Source: Aphelocoma coerulescens
Taxonomy: Eukaryota > Chordata > Aves > Passeriformes > Corvidae
NCBI RefSeq assembly: GCF_041296385.1
Contig: NC_091023.1
Location: 10,044,924-10,108,923, forward strand
Length of the DNA stretch: 64,000 bases
Direction of reading: 5' to 3'
Part shown: positions 1-12,367 of the stretch, in pieces
Layout: each line of letters starts with the position of its first letter
How positions within the stretch are numbered: the stretch's first letter is position 1
The notes under the pieces: model-generated
What the model saw: only the letters and a program-made list of their open reading frames with translations
Databases searched by the model: none
What the model was told of the DNA's origin: nothing
Made by a program: the position numbers and the translations under genes

Positions 1-833
1 TTAATCACTTTGATCTTCCTATTTGAAATACTACAAAAATAAGTGCCTGTAAAAGGAATTGTTGTCATGTTCTATAGAAATACATTGGTACAAAATCCTG
101 TCTTAATGGGAAATTACAGATGAGAAATGAAAGGCTACTGAAGCTCAAAATTCAATAGTGCTGTTTCTTTGAAAATATATCTCTCACTATGAATGTGAAA
201 TTGTTCAGATTTTTATTATACAATGGTAGATTTTCAATTTTAGAAGAAAATTAAGAATATTGTTGTGTGTTCTATGGTGGGACTACAGTTGCCGTGGGAA
301 CCACCACACTAAATTTCCATACAGCTGTATTTATGTTCTCAGCCAAACAGTGGAATTGAAATAGTTTTCAGCATTCATATTTTTGGTTTTTTTTCATGAG
401 CAAAAAAAATTCCATTACAGTAGAACCTCAGGTTCAAATAAACATACTCCTCAATTTCAACAATTTTAACTTTTTTCACATTTAACAGGTCTTCACCAAA
501 AATAACTGCAAATAATTTCTTTGACACATTGCCTAAATAGGCTTATTTCAGAAAGCTGAGTTTTCTACCTGGACTGACATGCCTTAGTATTAAAGTTACT
601 AGAAAAACATAGGGCATGTGTTCTGGAACAGTCCAATTCTGCTGCAGCTGCTGGATTCTATTTACTACCATTAGGAGAGTCTGTGGAAAATAAGCCTTGT
701 TAGATTTTAATACTAAACCCTTCCAAAGTGGACCAGTGTAAAGCTTTAGCTTCTGTATAATCTCCTTTCTCCAGGATAATTCCTGAAGAGAAAGGCCTAG
801 AGAGCTGAGTAGAAGAATTGCTCTAATTGACTG

Positions 834-863
834 CATCTTGAATACTTGTTTTGTGCCTTTCTA
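834..863 (+). repeat. Dispersed direct repeat, copy 1
   Basis: About 30 bases beginning CATCTTGAATACTTG and ending CTTTCTA recur at 1,728-1,758 with one extra C in the second copy. The flanks outside the match are unrelated, so this is a short isolated duplication and not part of a longer repeat. Its origin is unknown. It could be a fragment of an unrecognised repeat family or a templated insertion. Confidence 0.75.
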
Positions 864-1727
864 GTTGAAAGAAAGTATGTTTTATTCAATTATATGTAAG
901 GGTAATTTCTGAGCAACGTGCCCAAAGATATTTGAGTCTGGACTGCTGCAACTATGACCTGGCTGTGTCCTGAGCATAGCTTGCTTTATGATCACATCAC
1001 CCTACAGTTTCTATCATCCTATCATATCCTGCTTGCCTGAATTTTGAGTGCTCTTCCTGTGCTGTACATGTTATGGCTTCAGATCTGAAAGATTTACATT
1101 TCTCCAGTGTAACTAAAGCAAATATGCTTCTGTTTCTTGAATTTTGCTAAAATTTTCTACAAAAATATATTTCTCAGCTACAGACCGTGGCTAGGTGCTA
1201 GATAGCCACACTGCATCTTAAATGTGTATCTCTAAAGGTACAGTCAACTGTAAGCTCTTTACATTTTTTAAAAAGCAGCTGATGACCTTGGACAGGCTTA
1301 ATTTCCTGCAGATACTGCCAGTAGAATCTGGAATATTCTTTCAGAAAAAAAATTAAGGCTTTCTGACGTGTTCTAGAATTGAATCTGAGTTTTCAAACTT
1401 GTAGGGCAAGATCTCAGTTGATATAAATCCCTTCTGTTCGCCCCAGTCTAGACAATTCAATTTAGGCAGCCTAAGAATCCAGACTAGGGTTTGCTTCTCT
1501 GACTAATAGCTATCAGATGAGGTCCTGCAGAGGGACTGATATGTTCCTACTATCATTCCCTTATTTTTTGTATCTGCCATTTACAATCTACATTGACATA
1601 TTCCCTCCAACAATAAGATTCTACTTTAATTTCCTGTACATTGCCTGGTACACCTGGATTATACATTGCAGCTATGAAAGCTAAAAAGTGTATAATTAGA
1701 GAGATTGGTAAAGGAGACTTGTGATTA

Positions 1728-1758
1728 CATCTTGAATACTTGTTTTGTGCCCTTTCTA
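1728..1758 (+). repeat. Dispersed direct repeat, copy 2
   Basis: Second copy of the 30-bp element at 834-863, in the same orientation and about 894 bp away. It differs by one added C in the CCTTTCTA end. It lies just before the C-rich start of the 1.76-2.42 kb segment, so it might mark the edge of an inserted sequence. Confidence 0.75.
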
Positions 1759-2039
1759 CTCTAACTAGGTGTGCTGGTACATTCCCCTCATCCTCCTCCT
1801 CAGGCTGCTCTACGATCTCAGGAGTCCTCGTTAGGCCTTGGCCCTGATTAATATCCCCTGGGCAGTTAAACTCCCCTCAAGCTTATCAGAAACACTGTCT
1901 GCACCAGGAGCTTCTGTTGCCTAAACAAAGAAGGGGACAAGAGATAATCAGTCATCCCTGGACAGCCTTGTAACATTACTTGCCTGAATCATAGCCCGAG
2001 GAGAGCAATACTATTGCTACTGGACTTTCAAAAAATTCC

Positions 2040-2420
2040 AATAATTACTGGATTGGGTTACAGCCCAGATGGACATTGACTGATGACTAATGCCAATCAT
2101 CCCGCGACCCTACATGAAGTGGTCCTACATGAGGCCCTTGCAGCTCTCTGGGGTCGCAGGGGGCTGTGGCAGCATCTCTCCAAGTGGGACAGCTCAGCTT
2201 GCCAGCTGTCACCTTTGCAATACTTGAGGGTCACCCCGAAATCTGCTGAAGGGCCAGGGCTGTGACCCCCATGATTGAGGCTCAGCCCTTGTCTGCTGAG
2301 AAATGCAAAGGCATCCAAAGTGTTCCACTCTGAACAGTTCTCACTGCATGTGAGGGGAATTTTAGCAGGTGCTTTTGTACATCTGTACATATGCACATAC
2401 ACATCCCTGTGTTGGTGTGT
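2040..2420. other. GC-richer island, possible degraded repeat
   Basis: This stretch is clearly richer in G and C than its flanks and holds several CpGs (CCCGCGACC, GGTCGCAG, CCCCGAAA) in a CpG-poor region. A short direct repeat, CCTACATGA, occurs twice near 2,110-2,135. Both strands carry short open frames, as GC-rich DNA tends to. The texture suggests an old transposable-element fragment such as an LTR or a non-coding exon, but I found no terminal repeats or target duplication and recognise no family. Confidence 0.25.
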
Positions 2421-5400
2421 GTGCAGGTGTGAATTGACTGAAATATTTCACAGCAAGCGCAGTATGAATATTGCCATCTCAGATCTACAGTTACTGCTGT
2501 ACTTAGAGTAAATCCTCTTGGATCAGCCATTGATTATGGGCCGTTAAATGCCTTTGGTGTAAACTGTTGTCCAAATTGGAGGCTGAGTTTGGGCTCAGAC
2601 TTGCTTAGGCTCCATCAGGAACATAGAAAGCAAGGGGGGGCTATTCTGAACCTCACAACCAAGTGGGAGGGTCTACCACACCTCATTGCATCCTCAAGCT
2701 TTTGTGTCCCTACCCCTCTGCATCCTTATCCAGTTGTGCTCCCTGTCTCTGTAAATCATTCTAAACACATTCTAGTCTGAATTCCCTTTGCATCTGTGCA
2801 GTAATACAGTAAACTGTGCTGCCAAACTTCATTAAGTTGCATTTTCACAAATTTCTATTAAACCTGCTTTTGCTAATAGCTTTGATGATGGTGCTTTAAG
2901 CAAGCTAAACCACTCATGTGTGACACTAGACCCCACTGATAACACTCCTGGCAAACATATAAACTCCAGTTAATATTTATAATAGAAAACACATTGTAAT
3001 CAGAAAATTAAAATCCAAAAGGGGAAAAGACTCATTGACAAACACAATCAAACCTCTCTAGACATAAATCTCCTTCTATGTCTCCTCTACTAACATCACC
3101 AAGTGAAGCTGACAGACAAAATAGCACACTAAAATTACACAATTTTAATCTTATTTTAGGAATTTTATGTAATCTGCTGGCTGTGGTGCATTGAAATAAG
3201 AAATGGTGAGAAACAACACAAGCCAAGATACCTCCATACAAACAGCATCTTACTGACAAGCTATTTTAACCTTTTTCCTGCATTTCACTACTACTCTGTT
3301 GCCAGCTCTCTGAAGACATGGCAGAAGATGCATCTAAACATTCCAGGGCCTTCTGCTGACATTTTCATTATCCTGAACCTCCTCTTGACAAAAGTTGATG
3401 AGCCGCTTCACCCCCATCCAACCCAAACTTTAACTTCTGACACTGCTAGGATTCTGAATTTTTTTCCTTTGTCCATGTTCTACCTTTACACTGAATCTTG
3501 TTAATTAAATCATCTCAATACCAAAAAATACTTTAAAAATTGCGGGTTTGGCCCTTCCCACCACAGACTGAGAAGCCATATGATGTTTATTAGCATGCAG
3601 CATGTGTTACTTTGAGTTGGCTGGGAGGTTGATGGAGTTAACTTGAATGCCATGCTGGTATTCACACTGGCAGATCTCCAGTTCCTCTTTGCCACCTGCA
3701 AACCGCATCCTCCCTCAAACAGGATGCTCATTTCACCATTCCCTGCGGCAACACCAGCTTCTGAACACATTCCTGTTTTCCCTTATACTACAGGTATGGG
3801 ACGTGCTCATACACAAAAGAAAGGCCTTTGTAGAGCTTTCCAGATAAATGACTTTGAGCTGTTGAATTGTTTACACTTCATTTGACTCCGTGTAGCCTCT
3901 TTGTCTTTTTTGAACAAATCATGTTTGAACTTACTTTCAACTATACTTCAGTACAAGCACGGCTATAGGTCTTCATTCAGCCTACACAGAAGAGTCAGTG
4001 CTTCATCTTGAATTGTGGGTTGAGGAAGTTCTTTAAGAAAATGATGAATTTGCTGAATGATACAGATTCAGGTCAGCCAAAGTGATTGGAAAATTGAATT
4101 TGTTGAACTGTTTTGAAATTAATGGGGAGAAGGAGTACTAAAAACATTTAGGAAATAAAATGAATGACTGTATGGCAGCATAGTCTAAAAAGCTTTCACA
4201 GAGATAATAAGGGATATTCCAAAACAATTCTAAGACTTGTATTTTAAATGTTTTGTGTTGTTTATCATGATTTCAGTTCTTAGATTTAAAGACATTTGTT
4301 ACAAATTACTAAAATAGCAGTTCAGCTAGAGATGTTGCTGCATTACTGTTTTTGCAAGATTTTGTGTGAATGACAAATGCTTTTTCTTAGAGGACAGTGG
4401 AATAACCTCTATAATTCAATTAGCCTTAACAAAACAGTGCCTAGAATTAGAAAGAGTTACCTGAATCTCAAGTTTAAACAACTCTTTATAGGCTAGCATT
4501 GCACTATCAGGTTAGTTTAACAAGCAATTATAATTATTGGGAGACCAGTGTCTCTATTAAAAGATCAGGGAAGAATTACTACAGCTCCAGCTATGAATAT
4601 AATTGGACATTTAATGAAATGTGTCTACCCAGTGTTCTTTTCCCTTTTTAACAAATTCATTTTAGAATTAGAATACAGGACAGCAGTGCACTCAGATATT
4701 TCAGGGAGAAAGATGACTATTTTATGCTAAGCTGATTTATTTCTTTTTAAAATCTGACAGTACAATTAACAATGCCTAGGAGTAAAAGTCCAAAAAATGT
4801 AAAACTATTATTACAACTACTTATGTCCAGCACAACTTAAATTTTCAAAAATGGTGACTAAGTTGATTATTCATTCTGTATTTGAACACCCAGGTAATCT
4901 GAAAATGTGGAAAGCTCCCAGAACCAGTAATTTACAGATCTCCCTGAAATCTACTCTTTCTAATTTTAGACTCACAAATGTAGAAGTGCTGTGTCCCTCC
5001 AGAAATTAGGTGTTCTGGAGAAGCCTCGGCCATTTTCAAATCTTTAGAAGGAGAATTCTAACACTGAGATTCCTGTCTGCTGCAAATCAGAGTTCTGGCA
5101 AGACCCTGATAGCCGAATAACCAGGATCTTAATTAGTATTTACAAAAAGGTTCTTAAAATTTCTTCTCAGATCTGAGTCTTTAATCAAACCTAAAGGAAA
5201 CAAGCATAAATTCTCTGAGTAAAATGAATGATTACTGTATCTTAAATTATGTGAGAGGAAAGTATTCATCCCTGGAATACAGAGATATATCTTTGGCGAA
5301 ACTCACCACTTCCAAGTGAGCAGGCAGAAACAGAAAGGATTGAAGAATATGAGAGACAGAGTGCTGGAACCATTTGCTATCCTAAGTTAATAAAAAATAA

Positions 5401-5759
5401 AATTTATATATCATCCATATCTAAGGCTAGGCTTAACTCCCTCTAAATGGAGAGGAAGGGATTATAAATTTGGGTGCAGATTGCTGTATCTATCCCAGAT
5501 TAAAGACAAGTTATTTTTTAATAAAGCATGTTCTGTAGTAAGGGCCAGTTTCCCATTTTCACTGTGATCCCATTGCTAATATGCATGTTTAGCAAGGATG
5601 AAGAATTGTATCAGTTTCTCATGTGGTGGAAATAATTATTTTCTTATTTTAAATAAGTAAAATATTTATAGCTTATTTGATTGTAGTTTTCTTGGTGAAG
5701 TAGCTATAACAGATGGTCTGCTACTATCTTTTTACACACAGATATTCTTGAAATCAGCT
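2421..5759. other. AT-rich non-coding DNA
   Basis: Nothing supports a gene or a named repeat in this stretch. Open frames are short (up to 86 codons) and lie in alternating frames and strands, as chance would give. The longest run between visible features is plain AT-rich sequence. Confidence 0.6.
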
Positions 5760-6110
5760 CTGGCTTTAGTAGGAGCTAGAGGACACAACATCTTAATGCT
5801 TGTGGTCACAGCCACCACAGGAGAGGACCCACAGGCTACATCAGGAGACAGAGAAGGCAGCAGAGACAAGCAGCAACAACCACAACCAAGGCTGTGAGCT
5901 GGGCAGCTGAGCTCCCTGGGGCACCATCAGACACCCCAGGCTGCTGCTCTGACCCCAGCACACCTTACCAGGCTGCTGGCCTGAAGGGAGGTGTCAGCTC
6001 TGGCTCCAGCCCAACTGGGAAAACACAGTCCAGTTGCAGACCTTCAGTTTTCCATGAACGTGCACATATACGGAGAAGAGAAGGAAAGTTCCAGCTACAG
6101 AAATGGTAAA
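5760..6110. other. GC-richer, CAG/ACA-rich patch
   Basis: This patch is rich in AGCAG, CACAG and CCAGG words and lacks the surrounding T-rich texture. A 71-codon plus-strand frame (5,894-6,109) crosses it, but the codon order shows no recognisable domain. It could be a non-coding exon or an old repeat fragment. I see no splice pair that would settle this. Confidence 0.2.
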
Positions 6111-9100
6111 AAAAGAAATGGCTTTTATGTACAAGTTTTAAATGACATCTGCAAATGGTTTTAATCAGGATAACTGAATGAACTTGCTTCATATTCTCTT
6201 GGAAGGATGCTTTTAAAGGAATCTAACAGCATAAAATAATGTTCAGCTTTCCTGAACAAAAACTAATCTCAAGCCTGCCAAATATGTCACTCAATAAGCA
6301 CTTTGTGGAGCCCATAAATGTGGTTATTTAAAAAAAAAAAAATCACTTATTTTCAGCCAGTAGTATGAACTCCAGGCTGAATCCAAGAACATATATAAGA
6401 ACCAAATCAAATTCTTCTTTTAGCCATCTTCAGATACTTAGTGATGACAGAATAGATTGCCATTCAATCTATATTTAGCAATTATGTAATATGAGACAAA
6501 GGAAACCCACAGCAAAACCCAAAACCTGCAGTAGATCTGTGCAGATCTTGAGTTAAGCCTCTGCACTTCATGCTGGAATGGATTAATAAGTGCTCCCATG
6601 TTCTGATCTGCTGGTAGAATTGTGGACTAAATGTTGAGCTTTAGATAAAAAAATATGTTTAAATGCTCTAATTGTTTGCCAGGTTAATGGATATTTATAG
6701 CTTAATGCTGCCCCTAATTCATTTAAGCCTAACCAAAGTGATATCCAAATTTAAGTGAAGTGTATCCTGACTTGAGGCATAAATTTATGACAAATGCCCC
6801 CTGGTGTCTAGCCACAATGCTAGACAGAAAAGTCTTCAGTATAACCTTTCCAAATTTACACTACTGTTAATAATTGAGAACTGATGCTAACTAAGCTTTC
6901 GACATCCGTCAGCAGAATTTTCCCACCATCAAGTTCACTTCCTAAAGAAACATTACTTTGGGATAGACAAGCATTAAAGAATAAATCAGGCTGTGAACAG
7001 TCACACTAAGCTTGAAGCATGGCAACGAAATACCTGGTCACACCAGACAGTAGTTGCTATAGCAGAACTGAAAAGGAGATTGCAGAAGCAGAGCACTCCA
7101 AAGGGGTATGGCATAAATCAGATGAAAATAAAACACACAAACGTGTCCTCAAGGATGGAGCTGGGGAGAAAAACGGAGGGCAATACAGTCCAGCAATGTT
7201 TTTCTCTTTTGATCAAAATATGTCAAAGAGTGAACCACAAAGTTTAACAAATCCCTTTCTCCGTGACTGACTTACAACATGTTCCTTTCTCCTTTGTCTT
7301 TCACTTCTCCCCAGCACTGTAAATGCCCTACTAACTCAGGTTTAGATCCACTGAGAAGGCTGGATAAAATATCTCAGAGCACAGCAACTTTTTTCCACTT
7401 GTCTTGTTACAAAATGACAAATGATAAAACCTATCTTCATATTTGAAACCATATTATACCAAAAATGCTACGTAAATTAACAAGGGTGTCCTTTCATTTG
7501 TAAATAAAATGAACTAAAAATTACTGAACCACACAAAATACAACACAAAATACAACACAAGATGCTTTTCTTGCTGGCAGTGATTGAATTACTTGATGGA
7601 TTTTTTTTCTGCCTTAACTAAGGCAAAATTATGTCTATGATTCATTGCAATATTTCGAATATTGCTCTGAAAAAAAGAAAGCCTTAAGGAATTGCACAAC
7701 AGCATCATCTGAGGATTTTCTTTTTATTTATTGTATGGGAAAAGAGCTAGGATGCCATCCAGTTATCTATCAACAGGATTCCTTGCAGATTTAACATCTG
7801 GTCTATAAAAGAATCACAATTTTGTGCATATTATATTAAGAGCTTTTCTTTAGGATCATCTCATATTTGCAGATATAGAGCTGTTCCACATGTACACCAA
7901 GAAACACACCTTACCTAATCTGTTTTGAAATCACTAGTATTAAAGTCTATGAAAAAAATGTTGCCCTTTATCATCCCAAGGAATACAATCACAGTGAATT
8001 TGCATCTGCTGTTGCTCTATGTTAGAAGAGCCAAACAAAAGAAGAAAGGATTAATATTCATTTGTTTTTATTTAGCTCAGAAAAGAGTCTGACATCGGGA
8101 AAGTAAGAGATGCTGGGCTAATGAAATCTATAAATAGATTTGATGACATGTGGGAGGAAATCAGCTGGAACAGTAAGTGAGGAAAAAAGAATTTTGTGCT
8201 TGAATTTTTCACAGATGAGAAAACTCCATCTGATATTGGGAAATAAGTCTGTGTTCTTGATTTTTTCATTCAATTCTTTTTTTTCTTTGGAAGAAAAATA
8301 TTGCATATGCTTAGAATGGCAAGACAAACTTTTTCTGCTTCTGTAAAAGTAGAAGCAGTGCCCTGTATTTCTGTGCATTAAATCTTGCAGTACCAGCATA
8401 ATTAATTTGTTTACCTGATACCGACTGCCATGATGTAAATGTCTTTCTGGAAACTCATAGTGGGTTCTCATTGGTTTTTGTTATGTCCAAGCATGGTCCT
8501 TTATCTGTCTTGTGACATTTGGGGATTTAATTTTTTTTTGTTTTCTCTCTTCTGGCTTTTACTCCAGGGTCATTCACATCCAATATCACTAGAACCATGC
8601 AGGCAGGAAATGTTACAATATCCAGATTTTCTTCTTGGTCTAGACCTCATACAAGTTTTCTCAATGCTTTATGATTATATGCATGACATCTAGCCTTTAA
8701 TGCCTTTATATTTCTAGGATTTAGATGTCAGGCAGTTTGAATGATTATTTCCTGGTCTCTTGCAGCACCCAATTAAGTTTCATCCTTGACAGCCTTTGAA
8801 AAGTTGCTCTGTTCTGCCTGAACAGAAAGCTCACAATCTCAGACTCCATTAGAATTCTCTTGTTGAGAGACTCAGTGGTGTCCTACACAGTCTTCACTTC
8901 AGCTTAATACAGCTGGAAAGCAGCCAGTTCACTTGAGAACCACATTTCACTATTTCCGTTTCTTTATAGTCCCTGGCTGCAGGAGAATTAGCCTCCAGCA
9001 CCAGAGAAAAAGACTGCAGTTCTTTATTTCTAGGAAGAGAGTAATGGTGATACTAAATTGTTTAACTTAATAATGAAAAATAGCTCTATGGTAAGAAAAA

Positions 9101-12100
9101 TACCATGTAAAGTTTGAAATTTATGAAGGGTTTTGATCTGGTCAGACACCAATTCATTCATTCATATCTTAGTTTTCCTTTTCTCACCTTTTCCTTTCCC
9201 TTCAGGTATCAGTGTATATCACCAATTCTTTTAAAGTTAGAAAAAAGATATGTAAAATTAAGAAAATTAATGTTAAAATTGAAAAATCCACTACCATTTC
9301 TTCAGTCATTTAGAAGGAACAAATTCAGTTAACTTCCATTCAGAATAGTTTTGGTACCAAAACCTTTCCCAAATAATACACATGGACTTTTAACGACAAT
9401 CCAGAATTTCCTCTGCTTATGCCAGCCTTGCTGGATAAGAGGCAGATATGAAGTGTTATGTCTTCTGTATCAAAATTTGTGTCTCTACCACTTCAGTGCA
9501 TAAATCCAGTAAGCTTGACACTGGAAAATTTTCCACAAGAGTCTCAGGTTTCAACCTGTGCAATTGGAGTGTTTTGTGACCTTTGACAGATGGACAATAC
9601 TTTTTTTATGTTAATGAGAGCAGCTTCAGGTAAAATACCTTACCAATATTTTCAGCAGTCATTCATAGGACAGGTAGTTTGGGGAAAATTATTTCATCAA
9701 GTTTGCCTCCCCTAGTAAAACTATTAAATACTGTTTCAAAAATGGATATGGAGGATTCAACAAAGTTTGAAAAACTTAAACCAAAGCTGCTTTTTCTGTC
9801 ATTTTTGACTCACAAGTAAGTTACTGACCATGCTGGGGACTGCCAGTGGATGCAGGGTCTGACTGCAGGGGGACAGAACTTGCATGAGACCAGCCAGGAT
9901 GTATCTCACACAAAATAGGTCAGGAACAAACTTAAGTGGAAGAAACATTAGGAATGACTTGGAACTGCAAACAGAGCAGTGAATATTTCTCTCCACCTTT
10001 ACTCAAGACACAGAGTACAAGATCCTGTTGGCATCAGAGTCGCAGGCAACAAGAACCTTCTATTTATAATTCAGATATTTTGACTATCACTGATATGATC
10101 TTCATTTGCCTTTGCACACATACAAGAAAAAAGCACTTGCAAGAGTGAATGCTCTAAGATTTCAATAGAGAGCTACAGGCTTGTAACAAAGGAGAATAAA
10201 ATGAAGCCTTTGGAAAATCATTTTCCACAAAGGTACCTTACAGTCTTTGGCTGCAGCTAGCACATATTTGTTTTTCTGGAAAGGGCACATACACTATTGT
10301 AGCTGATTACTTTTCCAGATTTATTGACTTTGCTCTACTTACAAAATTATCATCAGCTTTCTAATGCCAATAACTGGAAGAGAGTTTCTAGATTTTTTGT
10401 ATCAGGGAAAAGGCCTTGATTTTCCTCTAAAGCATTCCAAGTGTTTTTCCAGTATTTAGGCTTTCATCACTGGTTATTCCTATCAGCCTCAGAAATATGG
10501 ATAATGCAGAGAGAGTACTAAAGAGACTTCTGAAAAAAATTCACTAGCCCCATTGCTGTATTCCTTGCGTACTGGTCAGCAGTAGTCCCAGTGCAGAAAA
10601 GAAAGCTGTATCTCTCTGTGAAACCAGGGAGTCCAAACATATGATCTGAATTGAAGGAATGTAAGAAATGGGCAAGAATGTCTGAGAACAGCACTGAGTC
10701 ACTGGGCTGGCACCAGAGAACAGACTGAGGCAGAGGACCCAAGCATTTAGAAACGTTCAGAATTTGGCTCAAGCTTCCATTTCCTATAGAGTTGGATCTT
10801 TTAAAAGCATTGCTCTGAAGGGATGAGTTTTACCTTCAGTATCTCCTAGCAAGAAACAGAGAGGGTGAGACATTTTGAATATCTCTTAGGGAATTTCCCC
10901 ATTTAAAACAGCTCCACATAAAAATTTACCAGAAAGAGAAGAATGGACTGCAGGTTTTGCTCAGAACTGGAGAACAAATGCTTGCAAGCCCACCTATCCC
11001 TTTAACAGTATCACTGAACTGGACATGAGACACTAAAGGAACAAATCAGGTGAAGTTACAGGACTACAATGAAACCTGTAATAACACAGACTTGTAACCC
11101 TGCCCCAAGGAGGAACTATTAGGTCAAAATGCTGGACCACAATTAAACATACAGCCTGTATTTAACACAAGGTAGTCTGATACTTGTTAGTAGCACAAAG
11201 TATCTTCTCTACCATCATAAATTCTAATTAGCTGAATTTTTCCAGTTGCTTTTAATTTATGACCTCATTTGTTCTTACACAAATTTGTATAATACCAATT
11301 TAGAGAGCCTCCTAGTCCCAACCCTGCACATAACATTATACTTAATGTGCAGTAACCACAATTCCCAACTCAGCCTTGAAATCAACATGTTAAGAAATTT
11401 CTTTTTCCTCTGATTTTTAAAGCAAAATAACCTACTTTGTCTTTAGCTGTAACCCTCCCTCTCCCAAACTTCTATGTTTTATGTAAACCACAGTAACCTG
11501 CTCCATGTGATGTAACACTGCTAAACCTCCTTTCCCCCAACCCCTTGCTGCTCACAGCTAATGAAAGACGTAGCCAAGAAATCATTTTAGGGCATATCTA
11601 CACTAAAGAAATAGGATGTACTTTAGAAAATCCGGAGCCAAGTCCTGATACCATAGTCAGTATGTTTATGCAGTTTAGTGCTAAATGGATTCAGTTACTT
11701 TCGTTCAGAATGTCTTGGAATGCTTCACCAGGTCTATGTAAACATGGCAAATGGTATGCAAACCCAACCTGACTTGTATCTGGTCCCTTTATATATCTTT
11801 GCCTTATGATTCCTTCCATTTCTGAGATCAACATGAGCAAGTGGTGTCTATTACCCAACATAACCATACAAATCAGCTGTGACTCTGGAAAATAATGTAT
11901 TCTGCAGCTCCATTTACTTGTTCTGTTGTTGTGCATTATACCTTTTTACTTGTCTCTTTATCCTGACATGCCCCTTATTTTGATTTAAGCATGTGTTTAT
12001 ACTTGGAAGCTATTAAAATAAAATACTAAGGATAGAGTTAATCATTATTATAACAAACACAGACTATCTCCTCACCTTTAAGTATCTCCTGTTTTGCAAT

Positions 12101-12267
12101 GTATTAATCAATCTGAGATGACACTGTTGATAGTTCTGAAATTGAAGAAACTTGGCAAAAATGTACAATAATCATGACACTTCAAACAGAAGCCCTATAC
12201 TTAATAAAATTGCTTCAAAAGCTCAAGGTGTGCTAAATGTTTTACACTCACTATTACTATTTTTTAA
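6111..12267. other. AT-rich non-coding DNA with small tandem and A-tract repeats
   Basis: No gene is supported. The stretch includes a 13-base A run at 6,330-6,342 and a short 12-bp tandem repeat at 7,531-7,561. Open frames are up to 117 codons (minus strand, 8,118-8,471), with overlapping frames of similar length in other phases, so I read them as chance. No repeat family or RNA gene was recognised. Confidence 0.6.
7531..7561 (+). repeat. Short tandem repeat, 12-bp unit
   Basis: The unit ACAAAATACAAC repeats about two and a half times. It is a minor minisatellite-like duplication in A+C-rich sequence. Confidence 0.7.
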
Positions 12268-12367
12268 TATTTTGTATTTTTAAATTGTAGTCCACATTAC
12301 TTTCTCGTTTTTAAATTTATTTTGTGTTTTAAAATTGCAGTCCGCATGACTTCCTCATTTTTTCCTC
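12268..12367 (+). repeat. 50-bp tandem duplication, two copies
   Basis: Copy 1 (12,268-12,317) and copy 2 (12,318-12,367) lie head to tail with a period of exactly 50. Both begin TATTTTGT and share ATTG(T/C)AGTCC(A/G)CAT, then CTT(T/C)CTC. Several differences are transitions, and copy 2 has a CpG where copy 1 has CpA, as expected for methyl-CpG decay after duplication. The 3' ends diverge over the last few bases. No coding potential is seen. Confidence 0.8.

Larger units (their letters stand above)
1..2039. other. AT-rich non-coding DNA with one dispersed 30-bp repeat
   Basis: No gene is supported here. The only sizeable frame is 97 codons on the minus strand (543-836), starting with a hydrophobic stretch; I recognise no family, and it has no convincing splice context. 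A 30-bp repeat at 834-863 recurs at 1,728-1,758 and is listed separately. From about 1,760 the sequence becomes more C-rich and runs into the GC-richer island that follows. No tRNA, microRNA or repeat family was recognised. Confidence 0.6.

Noticed and set aside
543..836. 97-codon minus-strand frame with a hydrophobic start, like a secreted peptide
   Set aside because: No family is recognised and no splice or promoter context was found. The hydrophobic start follows from the local base composition.
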